A program made the translations under genes and the position numbers. Of a stretch of 64,000 nucleotides of DNA, positions 54,677-63,370 are shown in pieces. Origin of the DNA: Bacteroides sp. (GTDB taxonomy: Bacteria > Bacteroidota > Bacteroidia > Bacteroidales > Muribaculaceae); assembly GCA_023666905.1 (NCBI GenBank), contig JAMPBC010000002.1, forward strand, positions 38,994-102,993, in the 5' to 3' direction. The notes beneath the pieces were generated by a model. The model did no database searches. It was not told the origin of the DNA and worked only from the letters and a program-made list of their open reading frames with translations. The first letter of the stretch is position 1. Each line of letters opens with the position of its first letter.

Positions 54677-57664
54677 TTATGAACGGTTCAGGCGGTCGTT
54701 TATCATCAGGAATATATCCTCATCGTTGTCCGGGTAGTTGTTCTTAAGGCTCTTCAAATACTCATCGGCCTCAAAGTCATGCCCTTGGGCACGCAGAGCG
54801 TCCGACAGCACAATGAACGCGCGGGCAAGCCAATAGTTGTGAGGCGTTCCGGCGTTAATCAGCGCATCGGCAGTTTTGCGGGCATCCTCGGCCATGTTCT
54901 GGCTGAGCATCGACTGGGCCATGTACACGGCGCTCTTGGCTCCGTAAACATCGCCCGGTGTTTCGGCGAGCTCGCTCCAGATGCTGTAGGCCTCATCGTG
55001 GTTGCCCTTGGCATCCAATGCCTCGGCACGGCTGAAGCGAACCTCCTCAAGGTCCGATGTGCCCGGTGCTGTGGTCGATATTATCTTGTCGGTTACGGTA
55101 ATAACATCGTCGTAGCGGTGCAGGTCAAGGCTTGCACGCATAATACCCATTCGGGCATCGTTGAGTTCGCGGGCTCCCGATGCTCGTTTCTCAAGCTCGC
55201 GATAGGTGTTAAGCGCCACCTCCGACTTGCCCCGGCTCAGCTCGTTGTCACCCTTCAGCAAAAGTGCATCCTCGGCCACATCGGCGTCGGGGTAATCGGT
55301 CAGAATTGTGGTGATATACTCCATTGCCTCCGGGCCCGAACCATTGTTCGACGCTGCCTCGGCAAGGTAATAGAGCGCCTGTGCGCGATATGCTCCCTGA
55401 GGATAGTCGGCAAGATAATCCTCCAGCTTCACGGTGCGCTGGCGGTCCACATAGTCGGTTTCGGCAGCCTGGAAAGCGGCGGCGTCAAGTGTCGATGCGT
55501 CAATGCGCGGGGCATTGGGAACCGAGTTCACAAACTCGGCGAACTCCGGCAGGTTGCCCTGCGAAGCGTAAATCTGTTTCAGGTCATCGATGGCTGCCAC
55601 TGCTTCATCGCTTGTAGGATATTCGCGAATCACATTCTTGTAAGCTCGGATGGCCTCGTCGGTGTTGCCGGCATTGAGATAGGTCACGGCCAGCTGCAGG
55701 TAAGCGTTGCGTCCCTGCGATGCGCCGGGATATGCTGCGGCAAGCTCCGAGTAGGTGGCAATGGCGTCGTCCGTGCGGTTCAGCGCCACATAGGCCTGTG
55801 CCTTTTCAAGCATGGCCGCCGGAACAAGCGGCGAGCTGGGGAAGCGCTCCAGCATGTCGTCCATGGCGTTTATCAACGCGGCATTGTCGCCCTGACGTCC
55901 GCGCATCAACGCCGCCTGATAAAGGGCATAGTCGCCGGCCTCCGGATTGGCTTTGTAAGCCTGGCTGTAAACGGTGGCTGCTTCGCCCGGACGCTGCTTG
56001 TAGTACAGGCAGTCGGCCAGTCGGTTCAGCGCGTCGGCTCTCATACCTTTGCTCACGGCGCTGTTGTCGGCCACGCGGCGGAAGTCGGTCATGGCATCGT
56101 CCCACCGGCTTTGGCGGAACCGCGTGTAGCCCAAGTTATAGTATGCAAGGGCGCGGTTGGTGTCGTTAGCCGGAGCCAACTGCAAGTAATCCAGATAGCT
56201 CTGTGCAGCCTCCTCAAGCTGGTCGGCCTCCAGTTGGGCATTGCCTAACCATAGCAGGCTCTGGCGGTGCAGGCTCGCGTTGGCACCTGTTATGGCCGCA
56301 GCCTCGCTCAGGTTCTCGATGGCCTGGGCCGTACGTCCACCCTTCAGGTCGCGTGTGCCCATCATGAACAGCACCCGCTGCTTGGCTGCGAGCATTTTGC
56401 CCGACGGCCTGCTGGTGGAGTTGATTATGCGCAAGGCGCTCTCATAGTCATTGTCGCTCATGTAGCCTGTCACCAGATTCTCGCGAATATCGTCGGCATA
56501 ACGCGATTTCGGATATTTCTTCAGAAATTCTTCCATCGTGCTCACCGACTTGCCGAACGGCACCCGGCCGCCATCCACTCGTGCCACAATGTAGTTGTAG
56601 AACGCCTCCTCGGCCACGCGCTCATCGTAATTGTCGCGGAATGCTTTCTCGAACGCCATCAGCGCCCCGTCGGCATTGCCCGTCTTCACGTAGCTCTGCC
56701 CCAAATACAGATAGGCGCTCTGTCCCATGGCGTCTGGTGTGTCAGTGGCTTGACGGAGCATGTCGGCCGCTTCGGCATAGTTGCCTTCGTTATAGGCGTG
56801 CACGCCAAGTATATAGTAAGCCGTGGGGCGCACATCGGCGCTTTCGGCCACATAATTCTTCAGGTAGGGAATGGCTCCATCGGCATTGCCCAGGTTGTAG
56901 AGCGACTCGCCGGCGATTCGGTTCATTTCGGGGCGGAACTGCTCCACGCAATCCCCCTCCAGAACCTTGCGCGCAAGCTGCAGCGCCTGCGAGTAGTCTT
57001 TGTCCACAAAGCTTATCTGGGCAATGTAGTAATCGGCCGCCGTGCCCGGGTCGCGCGAGGTGTCCACCTTGCGGAAATAAGCCATGGCCTGGTCATAATT
57101 CCCGTCAATGTAAGCCAGATAAGCCAGATAGAACGTGGCTGCGTTGCCATATTCGGGCGAGGTGGTGAGCTGCTTGAACAGCTCTCCGGCCCGTGCCTTG
57201 TCGCTCAGAAGCATCAGGCAGTAGGCCTCGCGATAAAGCAACTCCTCTCTCCGGCTGTCCGAAAGCGCGTCGGCGCTCACGCTCTGATAGGCCTGAAGAG
57301 CCTCCGAGTAGGCTCCGCGGGTGAAATAATAGTCGCCCGTGGCCATCACCACATCGCTGTAGCGCGGACTCTGCGGATAGCGGCGCAGATAGTTGTTGAG
57401 CAAGTCAAGAGCCTCATCGTCGCCGCAGTAGAGCGTGGCCATTGACATGTAGTACAGGGCCTCCTCCTGCTGCGCCGTTACCGGGTCAAGGTTTCTAACC
57501 TGCACAAACTGGTCAAGGCATCCCTCATAATTCTTATCGTTGTACATGGCAACTCCGCGGGCCATATATCCGGCCGCGGTACTCCTGTTAATCTGGGCAT
57601 CCATGCGGGGTGCACCGATAACAGCAGCTGCCATCATGGCGCTTATAACAATACGTCGTTTCAT
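54677..57664 (-). CDS. Large exported TPR protein
   Basis: A 995-residue protein with a signal peptide (about 1-23) and almost entirely made of tetratricopeptide repeats, including Sel1/BamD-like and YbgF-like segments (YYNLGYTRFRQSRWDDAMTDFRRV). At least 20 repeat units are visible. It lies directly before an outer-membrane barrel gene, so it likely sits in the periplasm as an assembly or scaffolding factor. No enzymatic domain was seen. Family recognition is general only. Confidence 0.85.
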   Translation of the reverse strand: MKRRIVISAMMAAAVIGAPRMDAQINRSTAAGYMARGVAMYNDKNYEGCLDQFVQVRNLDPVTAQQEEALYYMSMATLYCGDDEALDLLNNYLRRYPQSPRYSDVVMATGDYYFTRGAYSEALQAYQSVSADALSDSRREELLYREAYCLMLLSDKARAGELFKQLTTSPEYGNAATFYLAYLAYIDGNYDQAMAYFRKVDTSRDPGTAADYYIAQISFVDKDYSQALQLARKVLEGDCVEQFRPEMNRIAGESLYNLGNADGAIPYLKNYVAESADVRPTAYYILGVHAYNEGNYAEAADMLRQATDTPDAMGQSAYLYLGQSYVKTGNADGALMAFEKAFRDNYDERVAEEAFYNYIVARVDGGRVPFGKSVSTMEEFLKKYPKSRYADDIRENLVTGYMSDNDYESALRIINSTSRPSGKMLAAKQRVLFMMGTRDLKGGRTAQAIENLSEAAAITGANASLHRQSLLWLGNAQLEADQLEEAAQSYLDYLQLAPANDTNRALAYYNLGYTRFRQSRWDDAMTDFRRVADNSAVSKGMRADALNRLADCLYYKQRPGEAATVYSQAYKANPEAGDYALYQAALMRGRQGDNAALINAMDDMLERFPSSPLVPAAMLEKAQAYVALNRTDDAIATYSELAAAYPGASQGRNAYLQLAVTYLNAGNTDEAIRAYKNVIREYPTSDEAVAAIDDLKQIYASQGNLPEFAEFVNSVPNAPRIDASTLDAAAFQAAETDYVDRQRTVKLEDYLADYPQGAYRAQALYYLAEAASNNGSGPEAMEYITTILTDYPDADVAEDALLLKGDNELSRGKSEVALNTYRELEKRASGARELNDARMGIMRASLDLHRYDDVITVTDKIISTTAPGTSDLEEVRFSRAEALDAKGNHDEAYSIWSELAETPGDVYGAKSAVYMAQSMLSQNMAEDARKTADALINAGTPHNYWLARAFIVLSDALRAQGHDFEADEYLKSLKNNYPDNDEDIFLMINDRLNRS

Positions 57665-57688
57665 TTACGTGATTCAGGATATTTCCCA

Positions 57689-57696
57689 CAAAATTA
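57689..57696 (-). promoter_or_regulatory. Candidate -7 element of the TPR protein operon
   Basis: On the minus strand this reads TAATTTTG, an exact TAnnTTTG match. Transcription would start near 57682, about 18 nt before the start codon. The -33 element is unclear. Confidence 0.45.
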
Positions 57697-57800
57697 CACC
57701 AAATTTTGAAATTATCCTTATCTGTCAGCGTTAATATTGCTCCCCGGACCACCTCTATTAAAAAATTGTGTAAAAAATTCCTCATTTCGGCATTATAACC

Positions 57801-57808
57801 TAACTTTG
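57801..57808 (+). promoter_or_regulatory. Candidate -7 element of the Ig-like lipoprotein gene
   Basis: TAACTTTG matches TAnnTTTG. A start near 57815 leaves a leader of about 16 nt to the ATG at 57831. No clear -33 element at the standard distance. Confidence 0.5.
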
Positions 57809-57830
57809 CAGAACTTTCCCCACTCTGCCT

Positions 57831-59882
57831 ATGAACAATCTTTCATATCTGCGCTTGCCTCTTTTGGCGTTGGTGGCCGCCCTGGTGGCCGCCTGCGCAA
57901 GCATGGGACGTCCCGAAGGCGGTCCACGCGACGAAACTCCACCCGTTTTTGTCAAAAGCCGCCCCGCCCCTTCCGCCCTCAACGTCAGCACCGACAGAAT
58001 TGTCATTGAGTTCGACGAAAACATCCAGGTCGACGACCCCTTGAACAAAGTGGTTGTCTCCCCCGCCCAAAGCACCCCGCCCCGCGTCACCGGCGTGGGC
58101 CACCGTGTTACCGTCAACCTCATGGACTCGCTGATTCCCAACACCACTTACACCATCGATTTCACCGACGCCATAAAGGACCTCAACGAGGGTAACATCC
58201 TCGATGGCTTCGCAATGGCTTTCTCTACCGGCTCCGTGCTCGATTCCCTCTGCATCTCCGGCATGGTTTTCCAGGCCGAAAATCTGGAACCCGCCCAGGC
58301 AATGCTCGTAGGCGTCCACTCCAATCTCTCCGACACCGCTCTCACCACTCTCCCCTTCGACCGTATAACCCGCACCAACCAACTCGGCCAGTTCACCATA
58401 CGCAACCTCAAGCCCGGCAACTACCACGTGTTTGCCATTAACGATGTGAACCGCGACAACAAGTGGGACCGCTCCGAAGATGTGGCTTTCTACCCCGTGT
58501 CCGTATCCCCAACCGCTTCGCGCGTCAATCGCACCGACACCGTCAAAGCCTCCGACGGTGTCACCGACTCCATCATTGTCACCGAAGTAACCGCATTCGC
58601 GCCTAACGACTTGCTCCTCACTTGGTTCAACGAAAACTATAAGGCTCAGTACATTACCAAAAACGAGCGCCGCGACCGCAACAAAATCATCTTTGAAATG
58701 GGCGCGCCCTCCGACACTTTCCCCTCGCTCCGCTTTGTTGGCGGAAAATTCGACGGTGAAGACTTCAGCCGTTTCTCCCGCCTGCAGGCCTCAGCCACAC
58801 GCGACACCCTCACATACTGGATTACCGACACCGCCCTGGTGGCAACCGACTCCATCTACCTCGCAACAACCTATCTCCGAACCGACTCCCTCAACCAACT
58901 CGTCTGGACCACCGACACTCTCAACTTCTCCCTCCGTCCCCAAAAGGAGAAAAAAGAGAAGAAAAAGAAAAAAGATGAGGAGGCCGACTCCCTCCCCGTG
59001 GTTCCCGAAATCGAACTGCTCAAAATGAAAAGCTCCATCGGCTCGCAGGCCGAGGTCTATTCCCCCCTCATTCTGGAGTTCAGCGAGCCCGTGAGCGAGT
59101 TTAATCCCCTTGGTGTTCACCTTGAAATCAAGGAGGGCAAGGACACGGTGTGGACTGCCGTCGACCCGCCCGAGTTCCTTCCCCCCGGCCCATACTCCCC
59201 CCTCACATTCCGCTCCGACTACAAGTGGGTGCCGGGTGCGAAATACCGCTTCACGCTCGACTCGCTTGCTGTGGTGGGCATCTACGACCACCACATAGGC
59301 CGACAAAACGTTGAATTTTCCGTGCGCCCAACCGAGGACTATGGCAACATCACCTTCAACATCTCCTCCCTCACCGGACCTCACGCTTTTGTGCAGCTGC
59401 TTAATTCTCAGGATGCTCCCGTATGGACTCTCCCGGTTACGGGCAACTCGGTGACTTTCAACAATGTCCTCCCCGGAACCTACTATGCCCGTCTCATTGA
59501 CGACCGCAACAACAACCTCAAGTGGGACACCGGTTCAATCACCGATTCCATCCAACCTGAGGACGTGTTTTACTTCCCAAAGAAAATCAACCTCAAGAAA
59601 AATTGGGACATAACCCAGTCGTGGGACATTCTTGAAACTCCCGTCGACCTCCAGAAGCCTCAGGACATAAAGAAGAACAAACCCAAACGAAACAAAAATC
59701 AGCAGGACCAATACCCTGACGAGGAGGAGGACCAGTACTACGACGAATTCGGAAATCCCGCCGTGGACCCCGACGACCCCTTCGGAAAACGTAAAAACAG
59801 AAACTATAATCGCACCAACCGCAACAACGTGGGCCGAAACGGCCTTGGCTCCAATGGCATACGCGGCGCGGTGTCAATGTAA
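57831..59882 (+). CDS. Lipoprotein with N-terminal Ig-like (SbsA-type) domain
   Basis: A 683-residue lipoprotein; the lipobox is VAAC with Cys22, followed by ASMGRPEGGPRDETPP, a motif typical of a conserved Bacteroidetes family. An Ig-like domain of the Big_5/SbsA type occupies about 35-130 (FDENIQVDDPLNKVVVSP). Further beta-sandwich segments follow (ITRTNQLGQFTIRNLKPGNYHVFAINDVNRDNKWD). A Lys/Glu-rich linker lies near 368-380. The C-terminal 60 residues are Asn/Asp/Arg-rich and likely disordered. Function is unknown; cell-surface or periplasmic location is expected. Confidence 0.82.
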   Translation: MNNLSYLRLPLLALVAALVAACASMGRPEGGPRDETPPVFVKSRPAPSALNVSTDRIVIEFDENIQVDDPLNKVVVSPAQSTPPRVTGVGHRVTVNLMDSLIPNTTYTIDFTDAIKDLNEGNILDGFAMAFSTGSVLDSLCISGMVFQAENLEPAQAMLVGVHSNLSDTALTTLPFDRITRTNQLGQFTIRNLKPGNYHVFAINDVNRDNKWDRSEDVAFYPVSVSPTASRVNRTDTVKASDGVTDSIIVTEVTAFAPNDLLLTWFNENYKAQYITKNERRDRNKIIFEMGAPSDTFPSLRFVGGKFDGEDFSRFSRLQASATRDTLTYWITDTALVATDSIYLATTYLRTDSLNQLVWTTDTLNFSLRPQKEKKEKKKKKDEEADSLPVVPEIELLKMKSSIGSQAEVYSPLILEFSEPVSEFNPLGVHLEIKEGKDTVWTAVDPPEFLPPGPYSPLTFRSDYKWVPGAKYRFTLDSLAVVGIYDHHIGRQNVEFSVRPTEDYGNITFNISSLTGPHAFVQLLNSQDAPVWTLPVTGNSVTFNNVLPGTYYARLIDDRNNNLKWDTGSITDSIQPEDVFYFPKKINLKKNWDITQSWDILETPVDLQKPQDIKKNKPKRNKNQQDQYPDEEEDQYYDEFGNPAVDPDDPFGKRKNRNYNRTNRNNVGRNGLGSNGIRGAVSM

Positions 59883-59904
59883 AGTTGTAAAGTGACAATT
59901 TGTT

Positions 59905-60552
59905 ATGCAGCCCTCTAACCCCGAATCTGTTCGCCCAATACCCCCCGAACCCACGCTGCGGCGCCTTCCATGGTATCTGGCCTGCGTGAACATGCTCCGC
60001 TCCTCCGGCGTGGAACACGTCTCATCAACGGCCATCTCCAAGAAAATCAACGTCGACGCCTCGCAGATAGCCAAGGACCTGTCGGTGCTTCCCATCAAAG
60101 GCAAAACACGTATCGGGTACGAAGTCTCCGCCCTTGAACGCGCTCTTAAGGATTTTCTTGGCTTCACCGCCCCTCACCCCGCCGTGATGATGGGCGTCGG
60201 CTCTCTCGGCGCCGCTCTTATTGCCGACCGCGGTTTGCAGCGCTTCGGCCTCGACGTGGTGGCCGGTTTCGACACCGACCCCTCCATTATCGGCAACTGC
60301 ATCAAGGGCGTGCCCGTGTTCGACGTATCCGAGCTCTATGTGCGTCGGGCCGCCTACGGGGCTGAAATCGGAATTCTGGCCGTGCCCGTCGAGCATGCCC
60401 AGTCCGCTGCCAACCTCCTTGTGGCCTCCGGCGTGAAAGCAATCTGGAACTTCACCCCTTACCGCATCACTGTACCTGCCCGCACTGTGGTTGAAAACAC
60501 TTCCATTTATGCCGACTTGGCCGTGATTTACAGCCGTCTGAAATCCTCGTAA
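59905..60552 (+). CDS. rex: Redox-sensing transcriptional repressor Rex
   Basis: A 215-residue dimeric repressor that senses the NADH/NAD+ ratio. The N-terminal winged-helix domain (about 10-75) contains PEPTLRRLPWYLACVNMLRSSG and VSSTAISKKINVDASQIAKDLSVL. The C-terminal Rossmann domain begins VMMGVGSLGAALIADRGLQRFGLDVVAGFDTDP (NAD-binding), and ends in the swapped helix ENTSIYADLAVIYSRL. In anaerobes Rex controls fermentation and hydrogenase genes. It is followed after 5 bp by a degenerate FAH-like gene. Confidence 0.93.
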   Translation: MQPSNPESVRPIPPEPTLRRLPWYLACVNMLRSSGVEHVSSTAISKKINVDASQIAKDLSVLPIKGKTRIGYEVSALERALKDFLGFTAPHPAVMMGVGSLGAALIADRGLQRFGLDVVAGFDTDPSIIGNCIKGVPVFDVSELYVRRAAYGAEIGILAVPVEHAQSAANLLVASGVKAIWNFTPYRITVPARTVVENTSIYADLAVIYSRLKSS

Positions 60553-60557
60553 CAGCA

Positions 60558-61091
60558 ATGAAATTCCTTGAAGTTGACCTTGATTCGCAGGCTGTTGAGG
60601 TAATTGCCGATTCCGCGCTTACCCTCCCCGGGCGCCCCCTCTTCATCCCCGACCTCCCCGAGGTGCCACGTTGGACCCTCCGCCCCCTTTTGGCTGTGCG
60701 CGTTTCGCGCCTTGGCAAATGCATCAGCCCCAAATTCGCCCACCGTTACCGCGATGCCATCACCGTGGTTCTGCGCCTGCTTCCCTCTGTCCACTCCGGC
60801 ATCTCTTCACTGATTGACTGCGGCATTAACCTCGGTTCCTGGATGGAAGCTTCCCAAGCACTCTCCGCCCCGGAACTCCCGGTGGAAGCTCTCGGACAGT
60901 CCGTCACGCTCACCGATGTTCACGCCCTGATTGACCGCGCTATTGCATGGGTAAGCCGCGGGGCGACCCTCAAAATGGGCGATGTCCTTCTCCTCCCCAT
61001 CTCCGCCATCGCTCCCGCCGAAGTGCACATTGGCTTCAACACCGCAGCCACCCTCTGCGGTCAACCGGTCCTCAATCTCCGCATTCGCTAA
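60558..61091 (+). CDS. Degenerate fumarylacetoacetate hydrolase-fold protein
   Basis: A 177-residue protein. The pattern RVSRLGKCISPKFAHRYRDAITVVLRLLPS lines up with the FAH consensus R-x-x-RLGK-x-I-x-x-x-FAHRYYD-x-x-T-V-G-x-D-x-TARD. The tail LKMGDVLLLPISAIAPAEVHIGFN lines up with the C-terminal FAH segment around T-G-T-P-x-G. Key residues of active FAH enzymes (acidic metal ligands and the TARD and TGTP motifs) are missing, so it is probably not a catalyst. It is cotranscribed with rex (5-bp gap). Its stop codon overlaps the stop codon of the duplicated DUF4249 3' end. The FAH assignment is pattern-based inference. Confidence 0.7.
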   Translation: MKFLEVDLDSQAVEVIADSALTLPGRPLFIPDLPEVPRWTLRPLLAVRVSRLGKCISPKFAHRYRDAITVVLRLLPSVHSGISSLIDCGINLGSWMEASQALSAPELPVEALGQSVTLTDVHALIDRAIAWVSRGATLKMGDVLLLPISAIAPAEVHIGFNTAATLCGQPVLNLRIR

Positions 61092-61130
61092 CGCACTGTC
61101 ATCGCACGCTTGTCAACGCCCCGCGCACTC
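61083..61130. repeat. 48-bp direct repeat, left copy
   Basis: 44 of 48 bases match the right copy at 62521-62568 at a constant offset of 1438 bp. It covers the last 9 bp of the FAH-like gene, and on the minus strand still encodes a copy of the DUF4249 C-terminus (ARGVDKRAMTVR and a TAG stop at 61088-61090). Confidence 0.85.
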
Positions 61131-61190
61131 TCATCCCCATAAGGACTTTTGGCTCGGTCAGCCCTTGTCAAGCTAAGAAATACTCTTTGA

Positions 61191-62444
61191 TTATAATTCT
61201 AAAGAATTGTCTTTCAGAAGAAAATCGTAGATGCTCATAGTTGTTACACCTTGATTGTCTCGTTCAACTAATATAGGGTGTCCTACTATTATGATTTTCT
61301 TGAATGAGTCATCGACATTACGAAATGAGTTTCGCTCTTGCTCAACTTTTTCTTCCGACTCCATACGGTAAGCAGATTGAATATAATATCGTTGGTTACC
61401 TCTATTGGCTACAAAATCAATTTCATAGCTTATCTTTTTCTGTTTTCCTTCTGTATCTCTAATAGTAACCGGCACTACGCCAACATCTACATTAAAACCT
61501 CTTACCAACAGTTCGTTATATATCACATTCTCCATCATGTGAGACTTTTCTAACTGACGGAAATTTAATCTCACATTTCGTAGACCTAAATCTGTAAAGT
61601 AAAATTTATATGGTGTGCCTATGTAACCTTTTCCCTTAACATCATATCTTTGGGCTTTCTCTATGAGAAAGGCATCGCATAGATACCCTAAATATTGTTT
61701 TATGGTCTTATCAGTTACACCCTTCTTGTTAGCACTTACAAATGTATTGGCCAACTTAGTTGGATTTGTAAGACTTCCAATACTTGATGATATGAAATCA
61801 AGAAGCATTTCAAGTTCCTCGTCATTCTTAATTTTGTATCTCTCTATTATGTCAGTTAGATACGTCTTGGAGAACAATGCCTTAAGGTATGCGGCCTTTC
61901 GATTTGGAGTAGAATATTCCAAAACCTGCGGTAATCCTCCAAAAGTCATATATTCCTCAAAAGAAAGCTCAACAGTTTGTTCGCTAACTGACATATACTC
62001 TTTAAAAGTCAATGGATAAATTTTAATCTCTTCACCGCGACCTCTAAAACGGGTATCTATATCTTTTGATAAAAATTTAGCATTGCTTCCTGTTACATAC
62101 ACGTCGGCATTAGGAACCTTTAAATAACTGTTGAGTACATCTTCAAATTCATCAACTAATTGAATTTCATCAATTAGAATATAAAATTGTTCGGAATCAG
62201 ACATCTGACTGTCTATATACGCCAACAAAATATCGGGGTCACGAAGTTCCTTATTACGTCGATCCTCTAAATCTACCATTATTATATGGCTGTCATCGAC
62301 ACCTTGAGTTCTTAGCCAATCAGCAAACAAATTAAAGAGCAGATAAGATTTTCCGCATCGGCGAACGCCTGTAACAATCTTAATCATATTGTTGTGACGG
62401 CACTCTATCAGTTGATTTAAATATATATCACGTTTGATTTTCAT
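61191..62444 (-). CDS. AAA+ ATPase with DUF4143 C-terminal domain
   Basis: A 417-residue protein of the archaeal-type AAA_14/DUF4143 family. Walker A is TGVRRCGKSYLLF (about 27-39), Walker B is FYILIDEIQLVDEFE (about 87-101), sensor 1 is VYVTGSNAKFLS, and an arginine-rich element DTRFRGRGEEI follows. The C-terminal DUF4143 part (about 200-417) ends with a degenerate PD-(D/E)xK-like core EIDFVANRGNQRYYIQSAY. The family's role is unsettled; many are linked to mobile or defence functions. It is markedly more AT-rich than its neighbours and is bracketed by 48-bp direct repeats, so it was acquired as a unit. Confidence 0.92.
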   Translation of the reverse strand: MKIKRDIYLNQLIECRHNNMIKIVTGVRRCGKSYLLFNLFADWLRTQGVDDSHIIMVDLEDRRNKELRDPDILLAYIDSQMSDSEQFYILIDEIQLVDEFEDVLNSYLKVPNADVYVTGSNAKFLSKDIDTRFRGRGEEIKIYPLTFKEYMSVSEQTVELSFEEYMTFGGLPQVLEYSTPNRKAAYLKALFSKTYLTDIIERYKIKNDEELEMLLDFISSSIGSLTNPTKLANTFVSANKKGVTDKTIKQYLGYLCDAFLIEKAQRYDVKGKGYIGTPYKFYFTDLGLRNVRLNFRQLEKSHMMENVIYNELLVRGFNVDVGVVPVTIRDTEGKQKKISYEIDFVANRGNQRYYIQSAYRMESEEKVEQERNSFRNVDDSFKKIIIVGHPILVERDNQGVTTMSIYDFLLKDNSLEL

Positions 62445-62448
62445 GTCA

Positions 62449-62519
62449 ATTCCGAAAATTGGTCACTTGTTACCATTTTTCGGAATACAAAGGTAACGAC
62501 AATGTTTGAATATGCCAAA
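62449..62519 (-). promoter_or_regulatory. Promoter and operator-like dyad of the ATPase gene
   Basis: On the minus strand, TTTG (62516-62519), a 20-bp spacer and TACCTTTG (62488-62495) form a complete Bacteroidetes promoter. Downstream, 15-bp arms (62449-62463 and 62472-62486, 14 of 15 matched, core TTCCGAAAA / TTTTCGGAA) surround an 8-nt loop at the expected transcription start. This suggests autoregulation or a 5' hairpin. Confidence 0.75.
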
Positions 62520-62520
62520 T

Positions 62521-62568
62521 ATTCGCTATCGCACTGTCACCGCACGTTTGTCAACGCCCCGGGCACTC
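62521..62568. repeat. 48-bp direct repeat, right copy
   Basis: Matches the left copy at 61083-61130 in 44 of 48 bases; differences are at 62529, 62540, 62547 and 62562. It covers the true 3' end of the DUF4249 gene (ARGVDKRAVTVR, TAG). Confidence 0.85.
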
Positions 62569-63362
62569 CACACGCCAAGCCCGCCTTGAACATTTGTAGG
62601 TAACGGAGCCGATGTCCCCAAAAACACCGAGTGCCCGAACACCACATCGTTGTCGTAAGCGCTCCAAAAGTCATAAACCGGTTTCTCCACGCGGCATAGG
62701 CTCACCTCAATCTCATCGCCAACAGCAAATTGCGGCACGAACAGTCCTGTGTCAAGCTCATTTTTCGGCCGGAACACCGGTACTTCCACCTTTGCTCCCG
62801 GAACTGTTGTCGATATGGCTCCCAACATTGCGGGATAAGCGCGTCGCCTCCGGCCGTATTCTTTGATTTCCAGGTTGTAATATGCCGGGCAGTCGGCCGG
62901 CGCTGTAAAGTAAAGTGTGCCGGTGCGCAGTGTGTCGCTGTCGGCTCCGCGAAACACAATGCTGTCAATCGTCGTCGGCTCCGGCATCCGGCACTCGGCC
63001 CGGGCATGCAAGTTGTCAAACTCAACATCCACCGTATATGTTCGCCCCGGAACGCCCTTCATGTCAAAGCTGTAGTAGCGGAACGGTGGGAAATAACCGG
63101 AATTCGGCCCACCGGTCAGTATCACGCTGTCGCACCCGTCGCTAACCACAACCTTACCCCACCTTATCATCATCTCCGCCACGTTTCCACCCTCGGTGCT
63201 CGGCGGCAGCGATGAGGTGAACATCACCACCGGATAGCCGTCGGAATCAATCCACCCCTCTATCACCGGCAGTCGCATCGGCTCCTCGGGTATGTCGCTA
63301 CTAGCAGCTGCAAATAAGGCCAGTGCTGCGCCAAAAAAAATATGTATGCGTGCTGTTTTCAT
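62526..63362 (-). CDS. DUF4249-like exported protein
   Basis: A 278-residue protein recognised as DUF4249-like from PVIEGWIDSDGYPVVMFTSSLP and the beta-rich body (GVPGRTYTVDVEFDNLHARA). DUF4249 proteins are normally outer-surface lipoproteins next to a TonB receptor. Here the signal peptide lacks a lipobox cysteine (FAAASSD where a C is expected) and no TonB receptor is adjacent, so it may be a relic or a soluble periplasmic variant. Its last 12 codons are duplicated left of the inserted ATPase gene. A short TACCTTTG -7-like element lies upstream at 63371. Confidence 0.78.
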   Translation of the reverse strand: MKTARIHIFFGAALALFAAASSDIPEEPMRLPVIEGWIDSDGYPVVMFTSSLPPSTEGGNVAEMMIRWGKVVVSDGCDSVILTGGPNSGYFPPFRYYSFDMKGVPGRTYTVDVEFDNLHARAECRMPEPTTIDSIVFRGADSDTLRTGTLYFTAPADCPAYYNLEIKEYGRRRRAYPAMLGAISTTVPGAKVEVPVFRPKNELDTGLFVPQFAVGDEIEVSLCRVEKPVYDFWSAYDNDVVFGHSVFLGTSAPLPTNVQGGLGVWSARGVDKRAVTVR

Positions 63363-63370
63363 TCAAGGTG

